Source of the DNA: Haloarcula pelagica
GTDB taxonomy: Archaea > Halobacteriota > Halobacteria > Halobacteriales > Haloarculaceae
Direction: 5' to 3'
Length of the DNA stretch: 64,000 bases
Assembly (NCBI RefSeq): GCF_030127105.1
Contig: NZ_CP126161.1
Coordinates: forward strand, 1,674,001-1,738,000
The position numbers and the translations under genes are program-made. This document shows positions 7,976 through 16,935 of the stretch, one piece after another (position 1 is the stretch's first letter; each line of letters opens with the position of its first letter). The notes under the pieces are model-generated. The model had not been told where the DNA came from and did not search any database. It saw only the letters and a program-made list of their open reading frames with translations.

Positions 7976-8089
7976 GCTGATTTCGGACCGCCAGCCGGCG
8001 GTCGCGTCTGAGGCGATTTCTTCGACAGCAAACCGGTGAGCGACCGCGCTGTCTGCCGTCGACGAGTCCGTGTTCGGCCAGCGGCGTCG

Positions 8090-8299
8090 CTACTCGCCCA
8101 GTCCGGCCACGTCGGCGGCGGTGACCTCACGGTCGTCCGGGAGCCGGTCGATACAGTCGTAACAGAGGAAGTGTTCGGTGTCGTCGGCCAGTTCGAGGAT
8201 GATCCCCTCGGTCGGCTGGCTCTTGCTCGCCCAGATACCCGTGATACCGCCGCCGATGGACACCGCGGTGCCACAGCCGTCGCAGGGCTGGGATGCCAT
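8090..8299 (-). CDS. Small zinc-binding protein with two CxxC pairs
   Basis: 69 aa. CDGC (6-9) and CYDC (about 52-55) should form one zinc site, and the chain ends in an acidic helix. It matches the type of small haloarchaeal zinc-finger proteins of unknown role. ATG at 8299 is used because the longer frame to 8500 upstream lacks family-like sequence and would cover the divergent methyltransferase promoter. Confidence 0.7.
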   Translation of the reverse strand: MASQPCDGCGTAVSIGGGITGIWASKSQPTEGIILELADDTEHFLCYDCIDRLPDDREVTAADVAGLGE

Positions 8300-8386
8300 A
8301 CCGGCCGTTAGGGCGAGGTGCGGGAATGTCTTTCCCCACCGGTGGGCATCGGGACGTACTTCACCGCCCCGCTCGAACCTGTGCCC

Positions 8387-8992
8387 ATGAAGAAGTCCAT
8401 CGACGAGCACGCAGCACGGTTCTCCGACCACGCCGCCGACTACGACGAGAGCCAGGACTCCCGGGAGTACCGGGCCTGTGCGGATCTCGTCGTCGAACAC
8501 GCCGCCCCCGGGGCGGACGACGTGGTACTCGACCTGGGCGCCGGCACCGGCGCAATCGCCTTCGGGGTCGCACCCGACGCCGAGCGCGTGATCGGCCGGG
8601 ACATCAGCGAGGGGATGCTCGAACGGGCCCGCGAGAAGGCCGCCGAGCGCGGGATCGAGAACGCCACGTTCGGCGAGGGCCGGTTCCGCGACCCCAACGT
8701 CGACAGCGCGGTCGACATCGTCACCTCGAACTTCGCGCTACATCACCTGAGCGACGCGGAGAAACGCGAGGCGATCGATGTCGTCGCCGGTCTGGCGCCC
8801 CGCCGGATCGTCCTCGGTGACGTGATGTTCTTCGGCGAACCGAACCCCGAGGACCCGTTCTACAGCCCCGAGGTCGACGACCCGGCGACGGTCGGCGTGC
8901 TGGCCGACGCGTTCACGGGCGCCGGCTACGCCCTGACCGCCGTCGAGATGGTCAGCGAGCAGGTCGGGGTGCTTGTCGCCGAGCGGAACTGA
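8387..8992 (+). CDS. Class I SAM-dependent methyltransferase
   Basis: 201 aa. Motif I VLDLGAGTGAIAFGV (about 47-61), an acidic residue after it (GRDISEGML), then the Methyltransf_11/25 pattern TSNFALHHLSDAEKREAI. Substrate cannot be read from the sequence. N-terminal MKKSIDEHAARFSDHAADYDE is the usual cap of small-molecule or ubiquinone-type methyltransferases. It stands alone between divergent and downstream genes. Confidence 0.85.
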   Translation: MKKSIDEHAARFSDHAADYDESQDSREYRACADLVVEHAAPGADDVVLDLGAGTGAIAFGVAPDAERVIGRDISEGMLERAREKAAERGIENATFGEGRFRDPNVDSAVDIVTSNFALHHLSDAEKREAIDVVAGLAPRRIVLGDVMFFGEPNPEDPFYSPEVDDPATVGVLADAFTGAGYALTAVEMVSEQVGVLVAERN

Positions 8993-9017
8993 CGACTGCC
9001 GCAGGGAGCGGCCGACC

Positions 9018-9023
9018 TTTTAA
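9018..9023 (+). promoter_or_regulatory. TATA box for the NAD(P)-binding protein gene
   Basis: TTTTAA centred 28 nt before the ATG at 9048, consistent with a leaderless transcript. Confidence 0.5.
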
Positions 9024-9047
9024 CCCCCTGCCGGCCTGTGTGGCTGT

Positions 9048-9980
9048 ATGCACGTCCTGGTCACCGGTGCGACGGGGTTCGTCGGGAGCCACCTGGTCGA
9101 GGCGCTGTGTCGGACCGGCCACGACGTTCGCGTCCTGGTCCGCGATCCAGCCGAATACGACCCACCCCCGGGTGTCGAGGTCGCGGCCGGCGACCTGTTG
9201 GACCCCGGGAGTTTCGAGGAGGCACTCGCGGGCGTCGACGCCGCCTACTATCTGGTCCACTCGATGCGGGCCGGCGCGGACTACGCCGATCGGGACCGGC
9301 GAGCGGCCCGGAACTTCCGTACGGCGGCCGAGAGTGCCGGCGTCGACCGCGTCGTCTATCTCGGAGGCCTCGGTGGCGAAGACGGGCTCTCGGAGCATCT
9401 CGCCTCCCGCCGGGAGGTCGAGACGCTGCTGGCTGCGGGCGAGTACGATCTGACCGCGCTGCGTGCGGCGATCATCGTCGGCGAGGGCAGTGCCAGTTTC
9501 CGGGTCATCCGGGCGCTTTCGACCCGGTTTCCGGTGCTGGTCGCGCCCAAGTGGGTCCGCACCGACTGTCAGCCAATCGCCATCGACGACGTGGTCGCCT
9601 ACCTCGTGGGGCTCCTCGACGCCCCCGAGACGGCCGGCGAGACCTACGAGATCGGCGGCCCGGAGGTCATGAGCTACGCCGAGATCCTCCGCCGGACCGG
9701 GGACCTGCTGGGCAGGACCGGGCCGCGGATCGTCCCGGTGCCGATGTTCACGCCCGGCGTCGCCGCCTACTGGGTGGGACTCCTGACGGATGTCCCCACG
9801 AGCGTCGCCCGCCCGCTCGTCGACGGCCTGAAGACACCGGTCGTCGCCGACGACACCGGGCTCGACGACGTGGTCCCGGTCGACGCGACATCGTTCGAGG
9901 CGGCGGTCAGGCGGGCGGCCACCCAGCCTCGACAGCCAGCCCCACAGCGCGTGGTCGCCGCCGGGGGGGACCGCCGGTGA
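9048..9980 (+). CDS. NAD(P)-binding atypical SDR (NmrA/NDUFA9-like)
   Basis: 310 aa. Rossmann nucleotide-binding GATGFVGSHLV at residues 6-16, then RDPAEYD, a VYLGGLGG strand and a C-terminal half typical of atypical short-chain dehydrogenases (complex I NDUFA9-like or NmrA-like). No catalytic YxxxK is evident. Its GTGA end overlaps the start of the following membrane protein, so the pair is translationally coupled. Substrate unknown. Confidence 0.82.
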   Translation: MHVLVTGATGFVGSHLVEALCRTGHDVRVLVRDPAEYDPPPGVEVAAGDLLDPGSFEEALAGVDAAYYLVHSMRAGADYADRDRRAARNFRTAAESAGVDRVVYLGGLGGEDGLSEHLASRREVETLLAAGEYDLTALRAAIIVGEGSASFRVIRALSTRFPVLVAPKWVRTDCQPIAIDDVVAYLVGLLDAPETAGETYEIGGPEVMSYAEILRRTGDLLGRTGPRIVPVPMFTPGVAAYWVGLLTDVPTSVARPLVDGLKTPVVADDTGLDDVVPVDATSFEAAVRRAATQPRQPAPQRVVAAGGDRR

Positions 9981-10711
9981 GTCGCGGGGAGCCACATCCG
10001 GTCTACGGCGAAACCTGGGTGTACGAGAGTATCGTCGGTGCGCTGCCCGGGATAAGACTACCCACGTGGGCAGCAGTCGCGATCCAGCTGTTCGTCTTCG
10101 AGGTCGGCATCGTCGCGCTGTCGTGGTACTACGACGTGTGGCCGGCCGCCATCGCCGGGACCGCGGTAGTCATCGTCGCCTCCATCGGCAGTGTCGAGAT
10201 GCTGCGGATCAGCACGCTCGTCCGCCGGATCGACGTGCCCGAGACGTATCAGGCGCTGTTGTTCTCCTCGAACGTCGAGGTGGTGCTGTCGGTGCTGGCC
10301 TACATCGCCATGCTGACCCACCTGTTCGTGTTCGACCCGCAGACGAGCGCCTCACCGATCGTCACCGATCTCTTCGGCGAGGAGCCGCCGGTGCTCGTGG
10401 TCTATCTCATGTTGCTCATCCTCTGGGACGTGAGCTACCGGATCGGTACCGGCTGGTGGGCCAGTGTCACCGGTCTCTGGCGGTCCGCTCGCTATCGGTT
10501 CGACCCGGAGACCGCGCGCGTCTTCCAGCGGGCGGACCTGGAGACGCTGGGCTTTGGAATCTTACAGCTCGTGTTGGTCCCGTTCGTGCTGAACTACCCG
10601 GTGCTGTTGGCGGCGCTCCTGGCACACGTGACGGCAGTGACGGTCGTGACGGGTCTGTCCGTGCTGTTGCTACGAGTCAGGTCCAGAACCGCGGACGCTA
10701 CTCCGAGTTGA
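9977..10711 (+). CDS. Multi-pass membrane protein, unknown function
   Basis: 244 aa from GTG at 9977, overlapping the upstream TGA by GTGA. I see about five hydrophobic segments (about 28-50, 52-72, 95-115, 140-158, 205-240) with loops poor in motifs. The first loop has VYGETWVYESIVGALPG. I do not recognise the family. Coupling to an SDR-type protein suggests a shared pathway. The end overlaps the convergent DUF5786 gene by 14 nt. Confidence 0.7.
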   Translation: MSRGEPHPVYGETWVYESIVGALPGIRLPTWAAVAIQLFVFEVGIVALSWYYDVWPAAIAGTAVVIVASIGSVEMLRISTLVRRIDVPETYQALLFSSNVEVVLSVLAYIAMLTHLFVFDPQTSASPIVTDLFGEEPPVLVVYLMLLILWDVSYRIGTGWWASVTGLWRSARYRFDPETARVFQRADLETLGFGILQLVLVPFVLNYPVLLAALLAHVTAVTVVTGLSVLLLRVRSRTADATPS

Positions 10712-10871
10712 TCTGCTTGAACTGGTCGAGGAGCTCCTCCGTCGACTCCCCGGAATCGTATTCGACAGACCCGTGATACGCTGTGCGGTCGTCGTCCTCC
10801 GACAGGTCGACCTCGTTGTTCTTGCGCTCACGGCGTTCGTGTTCGTCGTCGTCATACGCTCCCATCGACAT
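10698..10871 (-). CDS. Small conserved haloarchaeal protein (DUF5786-like)
   Basis: 57 aa, MSMGAYDDDEHERRERKNNE at the start and ELLDQFKQINSE at the end, highly charged and probably a disordered or helical regulator. I recognise the MGAYDDDEHERRERKNN pattern as a conserved haloarchaeal family of unknown role. Starts at 10871 or 10865 are possible. The TATA-like TAATACC about 30 nt upstream supports 10871. Confidence 0.75.
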   Translation of the reverse strand: MSMGAYDDDEHERRERKNNEVDLSEDDDRTAYHGSVEYDSGESTEELLDQFKQINSE

Positions 10872-10897
10872 AGCTTACCACACCCAACCTTGTGAAC

Positions 10898-10905
10898 TAA
10901 TACCT
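10898..10905 (-). promoter_or_regulatory. TATA box for the DUF5786-like gene
   Basis: TAATACCT on the plus strand (AGGTATTA on minus), about 30 nt upstream of the ATG at 10871. Confidence 0.45.
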
Positions 10906-11011
10906 ATCAATGTAACGGTCACCCCAGTTCGCCGAGATTCCGTCGTGAGAAACGCCGATACGGCGACGACGCAGACGGAACCCACAAGACACCAGCCGAC
11001 CTAGACGGAGT

Positions 11012-11986
11012 GTGGCTGGCCCGATCAGATTTCGTCGTTCGACAGAGCGCTGGAGCGAGGACCGCGTCCGGCGGGACCTGCTGGCACCGCTCGCGGACTC
11101 GTTCGGTGCCGACCTGACGGGGCCGTGGTTCGCACCGCCGGAGGGATGGGCCGCCAGACGCTTAGAGATGCACAACGGCGACCTGGCGCTGTTTTGCTGG
11201 AACGGCCAGGAGGCCTACTGGCTCGGCAACACCGAGACGCCGCGTGCGCTCTGGCAGACGACGAAGTACACCTTCGAGGAGAGCCCAGACCCCATCGCCG
11301 AGTGGGCACAGCGGGAGCTGTTCGCACAACTGGAGGTCGAGGACCCGTGGCTCACCGAGTACGACCACCTGGCACACTTCTTCCTCCCGGTGTTGCTCTC
11401 GAAGGACGGTCGGGAGTCGACCCGGCAGTTCTTCCGGGACCACGCGGCCGGCTTCCCCGACACGGACCGCGAGACGGCGCTTTCCTTCTACGACGACTTC
11501 CTGGGCAGCGGCGCCCTGGACCGGTTCCGGTACACGATGGCGAGCAAACTGGGGACCAGTGAGGGGTTCGACCGGACGCGGATGGCCGCGACGATGGGGG
11601 AGTTCAACGTCGCCAAACTCCTCGTGGACGCGGGCAACGAGATCGAACCGGAGGTCGAACTGGGGTCGGGCCACTCCGTCGACTTCCGTGTCGAGGACAC
11701 CCTCGTCGAGGTGACCCGGCCCCGCCCGCCGACCCGACGACAGGTAGACACCGCCGTCGGCGCGCTGACGGCCTCGACGGACGCGAAGACCCGCGACCAG
11801 TTGGCGGCCCATCCCGGCGCCGTCCTCGTCGTCGACTGCTCGTCGTTCCGGGACGACGAGTGGGGCCGCCTCTACGGCGAACGGCCCGACCCGGGCTACC
11901 AGCCGACGGTGGTGTTCCGGTGTCGCCCCGACGGGACCGTCGAGGGGTACACCGTCGGCTCGGTCCCGTTCCCCCTGCCGTTCTGA
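11012..11986 (+). CDS. Conserved haloarchaeal protein (DUF5784-like) with nuclease-like C-terminus
   Basis: 324 aa from GTG at 11012. The N-terminal half is rich in aromatics and acidic residues (GWAARRLEMHNGDLALFCWN). The C-terminal half has a helix NVAKLLVDAGNEIEPEVELG, then SVDFRV and TLVEVTRPRP. This is the order seen in PD-(D/E)XK nuclease folds, but the expected catalytic Lys after Glu is a Thr, so activity is doubtful. I recall this N-terminus from a haloarchaea-specific family without known function. No obvious TATA box upstream. Confidence 0.72.
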   Translation: MAGPIRFRRSTERWSEDRVRRDLLAPLADSFGADLTGPWFAPPEGWAARRLEMHNGDLALFCWNGQEAYWLGNTETPRALWQTTKYTFEESPDPIAEWAQRELFAQLEVEDPWLTEYDHLAHFFLPVLLSKDGRESTRQFFRDHAAGFPDTDRETALSFYDDFLGSGALDRFRYTMASKLGTSEGFDRTRMAATMGEFNVAKLLVDAGNEIEPEVELGSGHSVDFRVEDTLVEVTRPRPPTRRQVDTAVGALTASTDAKTRDQLAAHPGAVLVVDCSSFRDDEWGRLYGERPDPGYQPTVVFRCRPDGTVEGYTVGSVPFPLPF

Positions 11987-12043
11987 GGCCGGCGCTGTCG
12001 GGATGGGCGGGAGTTTTAGGCCGCTGGACCCCGACCGATCAGT

Positions 12044-13099
12044 ATGTACGATCAGGTGGCCGACCTCGCGCTGACCGTCGAGGACTGTACCTTCGAGTTG
12101 CGGGAGCGAGCCACGTCCAGCGGGTTCGACCGGGCGACGACGACAGTCACGCTCTCGGGGGCCGGCGAGACGGGCCGTGGCGAGGACGTGACCTACACGA
12201 ACGAGGCCCACGAGGCCCTGGCCGGCCACAGCGTCGACCTGACGGGCGAGTACACCCTCGACTCGTTCTCGACGGCGCTTGCCGACGCCGACCTCTGGCC
12301 CGAACCACCCGACGAGGAGCGGTTTCGCCACTACCGGCGGTGGGGATTCGAGAGCGCGGCACTCGACCTCGCGCTGAAACAGGCCGACACGAGCCTCGGG
12401 GCCGCGCTCGGCCGGGCGTACGATCCGGTCGACTTCGTCGTCTCGACGCGCCTCTCGGACCCCCAGGGCGACGACCCCCCCTCGACCGACCGCCTGGACG
12501 ACCTGCTGGCGATCCACGACGACCTGGCGTTCAAGCTCGATCCGACGCCCGACTGGGACGAGGCGTTCGTGGCGTCGCTTTCCGACTACGACGTTCGCGT
12601 CGTCGACATGAAGGGGTTGTACGACGACAACGAGGTGGCGGTCGAGCCCGACGCCGACTTCTACCGCCGCGTGGTCGACGGGCTCCCGGACGCGTTCGTC
12701 GAGGACCCGAATCTGACCGACGAGACGCGGCCGGTGTTCGACGGCCGCGAGGGGCGAGTCACCTGGGACGTGCCCATCACCGGCGTCGAGAGCATCCGGG
12801 AGTTGCCGTTCGAGCCCGACTGGCTCAACATGAAACCCTCCCGGTGTGGCACCGTCGAGTCGGTACTGGAGACGATCGCCTACTGCGCGGACGAGGGGAT
12901 CGGGCTGTACGGCGGCGGCCAGTTCGAACTCGGCGTCGGCCGGGACCACATCCAGGCGCTGGCGTCGCTGTGCTATCCCGACGGGCCAAACGACGTGGCG
13001 CCGGGCGGGTACAACGACCCCGACGCCGGGCGCACTCTGCCGGGGAGTCCGCTCACCCCGCCGGCCGACCCCCGCGGGATCGGTACCGGGTTCGCCTGA
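12044..13099 (+). CDS. Enolase-superfamily (mandelate racemase-like) protein
   Basis: 351 aa. A capping domain of about 110 residues, then a barrel with FKLDPTPDW, VVDMKG, FVEDPN and WLNMKPSRCG at the positions where this superfamily places catalytic Lys and metal ligands, and a glycine-rich GLYGGGQFELGVGR strand. The superfamily abstracts a proton alpha to a carboxylate. The substrate here is unknown. A TTTTAG element lies 28-30 nt before the ATG. Monocistronic by spacing. Confidence 0.72.
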   Translation: MYDQVADLALTVEDCTFELRERATSSGFDRATTTVTLSGAGETGRGEDVTYTNEAHEALAGHSVDLTGEYTLDSFSTALADADLWPEPPDEERFRHYRRWGFESAALDLALKQADTSLGAALGRAYDPVDFVVSTRLSDPQGDDPPSTDRLDDLLAIHDDLAFKLDPTPDWDEAFVASLSDYDVRVVDMKGLYDDNEVAVEPDADFYRRVVDGLPDAFVEDPNLTDETRPVFDGREGRVTWDVPITGVESIRELPFEPDWLNMKPSRCGTVESVLETIAYCADEGIGLYGGGQFELGVGRDHIQALASLCYPDGPNDVAPGGYNDPDAGRTLPGSPLTPPADPRGIGTGFA

Positions 13100-13103
13100 C
13101 TCG

Positions 13104-13619
13104 TCACTCCTCGACGAGGTAGTCATCCTGGACCGCGACCACGTCACTGGAGTCCGTACAGTCCGCGTAGCGGGCCAGCGGTTCCTCGTTGAGTTCGAGG
13201 AAGGTGTGCCCCCAGGAGAACTTCGAGAGGATGCGCTCGGCCTGGTCGCGCTCGCCGAGGATACAGAGCGCGCCGGCGAACGCCTCGACGGTGTTCAGCT
13301 GGAACGGGGTCCCGTAGTTGACGGGGTTGCCGGCCACGAGGAAGGGCAGCGAGCGGTGGACCCCCTCCAGATCGAACGCCTCGCGCTCGGCGGTCTCCCA
13401 CGAGCAGTCCAGCGCGACCAGGCGGTCGTGACGGGCGCCGTCGCCCGCCGTCGCCCGGTCGGCCGGCGAGAGCGCGCGGTCGGCGAACGGGTTGAGGACG
13501 ACCCCCGGCGGCGTCGACCGGGTCGCCCGGTGGAGTTCGGCCAGGTCGAACCGGGCGAGCTTCCGGGCGCTGCACTTCTCGGGGTCGTCGTCACCCTCGT
13601 AGCGAACGTGTAGTTCCAC
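13104..13619 (-). CDS. tsr3: Tsr3-like rRNA aminocarboxypropyltransferase (DUF367)
   Basis: 171 aa from GTG at 13619. The family transfers the 3-amino-3-carboxypropyl group of SAM to a small-subunit rRNA uridine. The hallmarks are CSARKL near residue 18, [40 protein letters not shown] and [11 protein letters not shown], all present in order. The usual family length is about 170 in archaea, which supports the GTG rather than the start at 13772. It is convergent with the enolase-like gene (4 nt apart). Confidence 0.88.
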   Translation of the reverse strand: MELHVRYEGDDDPEKCSARKLARFDLAELHRATRSTPPGVVLNPFADRALSPADRATAGDGARHDRLVALDCSWETAEREAFDLEGVHRSLPFLVAGNPVNYGTPFQLNTVEAFAGALCILGERDQAERILSKFSWGHTFLELNEEPLARYADCTDSSDVVAVQDDYLVEE

Positions 13620-13747
13620 ACCCGGGCTACCGCACCGACGGGCAAAAACCGCTCGTTCGGCCGGAGACGCGCGATTCGCCGCCCTCGGACCGGGCGAACC
13701 AGTCCCGAGAGAAACACTGTTAAGTGACAGGACGGCAAGTACAGACT

Positions 13748-15271
13748 GTGATTTCAGAGGGGACGGTGGCACCGTCGTTCGAATTACCAGCCCTCGTCGA
13801 CGGCGACCGCCGTCGCGTCGCGCTCGACGACTACGTCGGCGAGGACGTTGTCATCCTAGCGTTCTACCCGGCGGATTTCAACCCCGCCTGCGACGGCGAG
13901 TCCTGTGATCTGGACGAACTCGACCTCTTTACGATGCAGAAAGACGTTCGGATCCTGGGCGTCAGTCCCGACTCCGTCTACAGCCACCGCGCGTTCGCCG
14001 AGCAGTATGGACTGAACGTCCCGCTGCTCTCCGACACCGACCACGACGTGGCCGGCGAGTACGGTATCGACTTCGTCGACGACATCGGCCAGCAGTTGAT
14101 CGAGCGCGGCGTCGCCGTCATCGACCATGACGGGGTGGTCCAGTACACCTGGAGCACGGCCGACCTCACCGAGTTACCCGCCGTCGAACCGATCAAAGAC
14201 GCCATCGCCGCGACCGGCGGGGACGACACGGCCTTCGCCCGCTACCGCGTCGGACACGCCCACTACACCGAGGGGCGGCGGGCGTTCACGTCCGCGATGG
14301 GCGCCTACCAGGACTCCGAGTGGATGCTCTCCCAGAACGACTTCCAGCAGGCCCGCAAAGAGTTCGCCGAGGCCGAGGACCGCTTCGACACGGCGTTGCG
14401 GTTCGTCGACGACGACGGGCAGGCCGCCATCTACGAGGGGGCCAAGACGAAGGCGAACGCCCTCTGGCAGGCCGCAGACTGGATGGCCGAATCCGCGAGC
14501 GATTACTCCAGCGGGAGCGGTGCCGCGGGCCAGGAGTGGCGCGACGACGCCGAACGGCCCCTGGAGACCGCCCGTAGCTACGAGGAACCGCCCGATCCGG
14601 ACGACTGGCCGCCCGAGATGGACGACTTGGAGAAAGCCGAGACCGAGCGAGCGAGCGTCCTCCCGACGACCGAGGACCCCGAGGACGCGACACTGGATGT
14701 CGATATCGACGCCGAGGTCGAGGCCGCCGACGACGCGCCGGAGACAGCGGACCGCGGTGCCGGGTCGAGCGGCCCCGAACCGGCCGACGACGCGGCGAGC
14801 GAGAGCGAAGCGGCCGCCGCGACCGACGACGGGGACGACGCCATCGGCGACGCCGAACTCGAAGCGATCCAGGCCGAGCTCGAAGCCACCCACCCCGAAT
14901 CCGAGCCCACCCCGGAGGAGGTCACCGAGGAGCCGACGGCGATGGTCGACGCACCGCCGGACAGCGTCGCCGCCGGCGACGACGCCGACGAGGAAGGCGA
15001 GGACCTGGCAGCCCTCCAGGCGGAACTGGCCGCGGAGCAGCCCGAACGCCCCGAGGAAGTGCCGACGGAGTCGACCACGATGGTCGACGCGCCGCCCGAG
15101 CGCGAGACGAGCGAGGAGTCGGTCGACGAGGAGAGGGAGACCGACGACGACCCCGAGGAGGCGGGCGACTACAGCACCCCGAACGACGAGTTCGGCGGCT
15201 ACGTCACGCCCGACACCGGCCCGGTGAGCGGGAGCGATAGCGACGAGGACGGGACCGAGACGGAGGACTGA
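13748..15271 (+). CDS. Peroxiredoxin (AhpC/TSA) with long helical and acidic repeat tail
   Basis: 507 aa. Residues 1-150 are a thioredoxin-fold peroxiredoxin with the peroxidatic loop [14 protein letters not shown] (Cys48, Cys53); the Thr usual three residues before the Cys is Asn. Residues about 155-280 are helical (tetratricopeptide-like length and pattern). Residues 280-507 are very acidic and low complexity, with a near-duplicated block of [11 protein letters not shown] or [11 protein letters not shown] followed by TAMVDAPPD or TTMVDAPPE. Two GTG starts exist. 13748 is favoured because a TTAAG element sits 28 nt upstream; 13724 is the alternative. A typical peroxiredoxin is 160-200 aa, so the tail is unusual. 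Confidence 0.8.
   Translation: MISEGTVAPSFELPALVDGDRRRVALDDYVGEDVVILAFYPADFNPACDGESCDLDELDLFTMQKDVRILGVSPDSVYSHRAFAEQYGLNVPLLSDTDHDVAGEYGIDFVDDIGQQLIERGVAVIDHDGVVQYTWSTADLTELPAVEPIKDAIAATGGDDTAFARYRVGHAHYTEGRRAFTSAMGAYQDSEWMLSQNDFQQARKEFAEAEDRFDTALRFVDDDGQAAIYEGAKTKANALWQAADWMAESASDYSSGSGAAGQEWRDDAERPLETARSYEEPPDPDDWPPEMDDLEKAETERASVLPTTEDPEDATLDVDIDAEVEAADDAPETADRGAGSSGPEPADDAASESEAAAATDDGDDAIGDAELEAIQAELEATHPESEPTPEEVTEEPTAMVDAPPDSVAAGDDADEEGEDLAALQAELAAEQPERPEEVPTESTTMVDAPPERETSEESVDEERETDDDPEEAGDYSTPNDEFGGYVTPDTGPVSGSDSDEDGTETED
14849..15105 (+). repeat. Two-copy acidic repeat in the peroxiredoxin tail
   Basis: Two units of about 40 codons, each with a (E/D)LxA(I/L)QAEL helix, a Pro/Glu-rich linker and a (T/S)T/AMVDAPP(D/E) motif. 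The arrangement suggests repeated short linear binding motifs. Confidence 0.6.
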
Positions 15272-15274
15272 CCC

Positions 15275-15607
15275 GTGGAGCCGACCGAACTGGTCCGGGC
15301 GTACTACCGGGCCATCGACGCCGGCGAGTACGACTCGCTCGCCGACCTACTGGCGGCGGAGTTCGTCCACCACCGTCCCGACCGGACCCTCGACGGCCGT
15401 GACCGGTTCGTCCGGTTCATGCGCGAGGAGCGGCCCCAGCCCGACACGACCCACCATCTGGATCGGGTGTACGAGCCGGTCGAGGGCGGGGGTGAGGTCG
15501 CCGTCCGCGGCCGGCTGGAAGCGGCCGACGGCGACGTGTTGTTCGGCTTCGTCGACGTGTTCACCGTCGACGGCCACATCACCGAGTTACACACCTACAC
15601 CGACTGA
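15275..15607 (+). CDS. NTF2/SnoaL-like protein
   Basis: 110 aa from GTG at 15275, three nucleotides after the peroxiredoxin stop, so probably the same operon. LVRAYYRAIDAGEYDSLADL begins the cone-shaped NTF2 fold, with the usual FVHHRPDRTLDGRD and FVDVFTVDGHITELHTY strands. Members include isomerases, cyclases and ligand-binding proteins. No catalytic assignment is possible. Confidence 0.8.
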   Translation: MEPTELVRAYYRAIDAGEYDSLADLLAAEFVHHRPDRTLDGRDRFVRFMREERPQPDTTHHLDRVYEPVEGGGEVAVRGRLEAADGDVLFGFVDVFTVDGHITELHTYTD

Positions 15608-16317
15608 GCCGTGCGTTCGAGGACGACCGCGTAGTCGGGCCGGTCACGGTCCGCACCGAGGACCCGCTCCAGCCGCCAGTACGTCCCGTCGAGGGCCTGT
15701 TCGAACCGCGCTGGGTCGACCAGCAGGAGGTCGGTCCACGGTCCGGTCAGTCCGTCGTACTCCACGCGAAACCGCCGGACAGCGGCGTTACCGACCCACG
15801 TCCTGTCCGGGGCATCCCGGCGACAGTCGTCCAGGTCGGCCAGCAGTCGCCCGCCAGGGGCGACGACGCCGGCAAGCGCTCGCAACGTCGTCTGCAGGGT
15901 CGCCACCGAGCTACCGACACCGAGTTGCTTGCCGAACGCGACCACGGTGTCGAACGGCCCGGTCACCGGCGGGGCCCGGATGTCGCCGACGACAGCCTGA
16001 TCGACGCCGCGGTCGCGGGCGACGGCGACCGCACCGGGACTGCGGTCGAACGCCAGGAGGTCGTAGCCCCGGTCGTCGAGGGCCAGCGCGTGTCGGCCGG
16101 CGCCACAGCCGGCATCGAGGACCCGACCCGAACACTCGGCGAGCAGCGTCCGTTCAAAGTCGTGCCAGGCCGACGGTGGTTCGAAGTACCCCGCCAGGTG
16201 GGCCGGGCCGGTCGACCCGTCGAGCCGCCGGTACCGTGGCTGTTCGTCGACAGCGTCCCGATGGAAGTCACGGACCATCCGGCCGAACGCGTCGGTCCAG
16301 TCACTCTGGGAACACAT
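15595..16317 (-). CDS. Class I SAM-dependent methyltransferase
   Basis: 240 aa. Motif I VLDAGCGAGRHALAL near residue 66, then LAFDRSPGAV, GDIRAPPVTGPFDTVVAFG and APGGRLLADLDD, the methyltransferase 11/25 order. The N-terminus (DFHRDAVDEQPRYRRLDG) is typical of small-molecule methyltransferases. It ends in a 13-nt convergent overlap with the NTF2-like gene. Substrate unknown. Confidence 0.83.
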   Translation of the reverse strand: MCSQSDWTDAFGRMVRDFHRDAVDEQPRYRRLDGSTGPAHLAGYFEPPSAWHDFERTLLAECSGRVLDAGCGAGRHALALDDRGYDLLAFDRSPGAVAVARDRGVDQAVVGDIRAPPVTGPFDTVVAFGKQLGVGSSVATLQTTLRALAGVVAPGGRLLADLDDCRRDAPDRTWVGNAAVRRFRVEYDGLTGPWTDLLLVDPARFEQALDGTYWRLERVLGADRDRPDYAVVLERTAQSV

Positions 16318-16477
16318 CCTGTCGACGCACGAAGGCGTTCCACTTGAAACAGGGGAGAGGAGCGGTGACAGGGGCCGTGGAGTAGGGGCCGGTTACCGGT
16401 CGGTCGGGGAGTGGCTGCCCGACGACGGGGCAGTAGGAGGTAGTTGTTTATTCGTCGGCCTCGACAGGGACTCCCGT

Positions 16478-16933
16478 ATGGGCAGCGACACGAGCACGCG
16501 GCAGGGTCGGTCCGTCGACCACGGTTCCGGCGGGTTCACGGTCCGGCGGGGCGCCAAGGCGCTGGTGCGGACCGACTCGTCGGTGCTGCTCGTCCGGGAG
16601 CGCCACGGCGACGGGACGCCGTTCTGGACGCTGCCCGGCGGCGGCGTCGAGCCCGGGGAGTGCCCCGAGACGGGGCTTCGCCGGGAACTCCGCGAGGAAC
16701 TGGGCTGTCGGGTGTACGTCGGGGCGCCCGGCGCGTGGTTCCCCTACCGGCACCAGGGACGGGCTGACGTGGTGTCTGTCTACACCGTCTTCGACTGCCT
16801 GCTGGCCTCGGGCGTCGAGCCAAACGCCGGCGAAGGCGTCTTCGCGTGTCGGTGGGTCGATCCCGCCGCGGTTCCGGCGACGACGCTCCCGCAGGTCCGA
16901 CAGCTCTGTCGCTCCCTCGCCGACGGCGAGTGA
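16478..16933 (+). CDS. Nudix hydrolase
   Basis: 151 aa. A complete Nudix box (GGVEPGE, then RRELREELG; residues 55-76) predicts a metal-dependent hydrolase of nucleoside diphosphate-X compounds. The first 20 residues are a charged extension. A TATA-like TTTATT about 30 nt upstream supports the ATG. The substrate cannot be told from the box. Confidence 0.9.
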   Translation: MGSDTSTRQGRSVDHGSGGFTVRRGAKALVRTDSSVLLVRERHGDGTPFWTLPGGGVEPGECPETGLRRELREELGCRVYVGAPGAWFPYRHQGRADVVSVYTVFDCLLASGVEPNAGEGVFACRWVDPAAVPATTLPQVRQLCRSLADGE

Positions 16934-16935
16934 CG

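Noticed and set aside
7976..8089. Possible small gene after cspA
   Set aside because: No start with a plausible promoter or coding pattern.
11162..13147. Minus-strand ORF of 661 aa
   Set aside because: Antisense across two genes (DUF5784-like and enolase-like), no domains.
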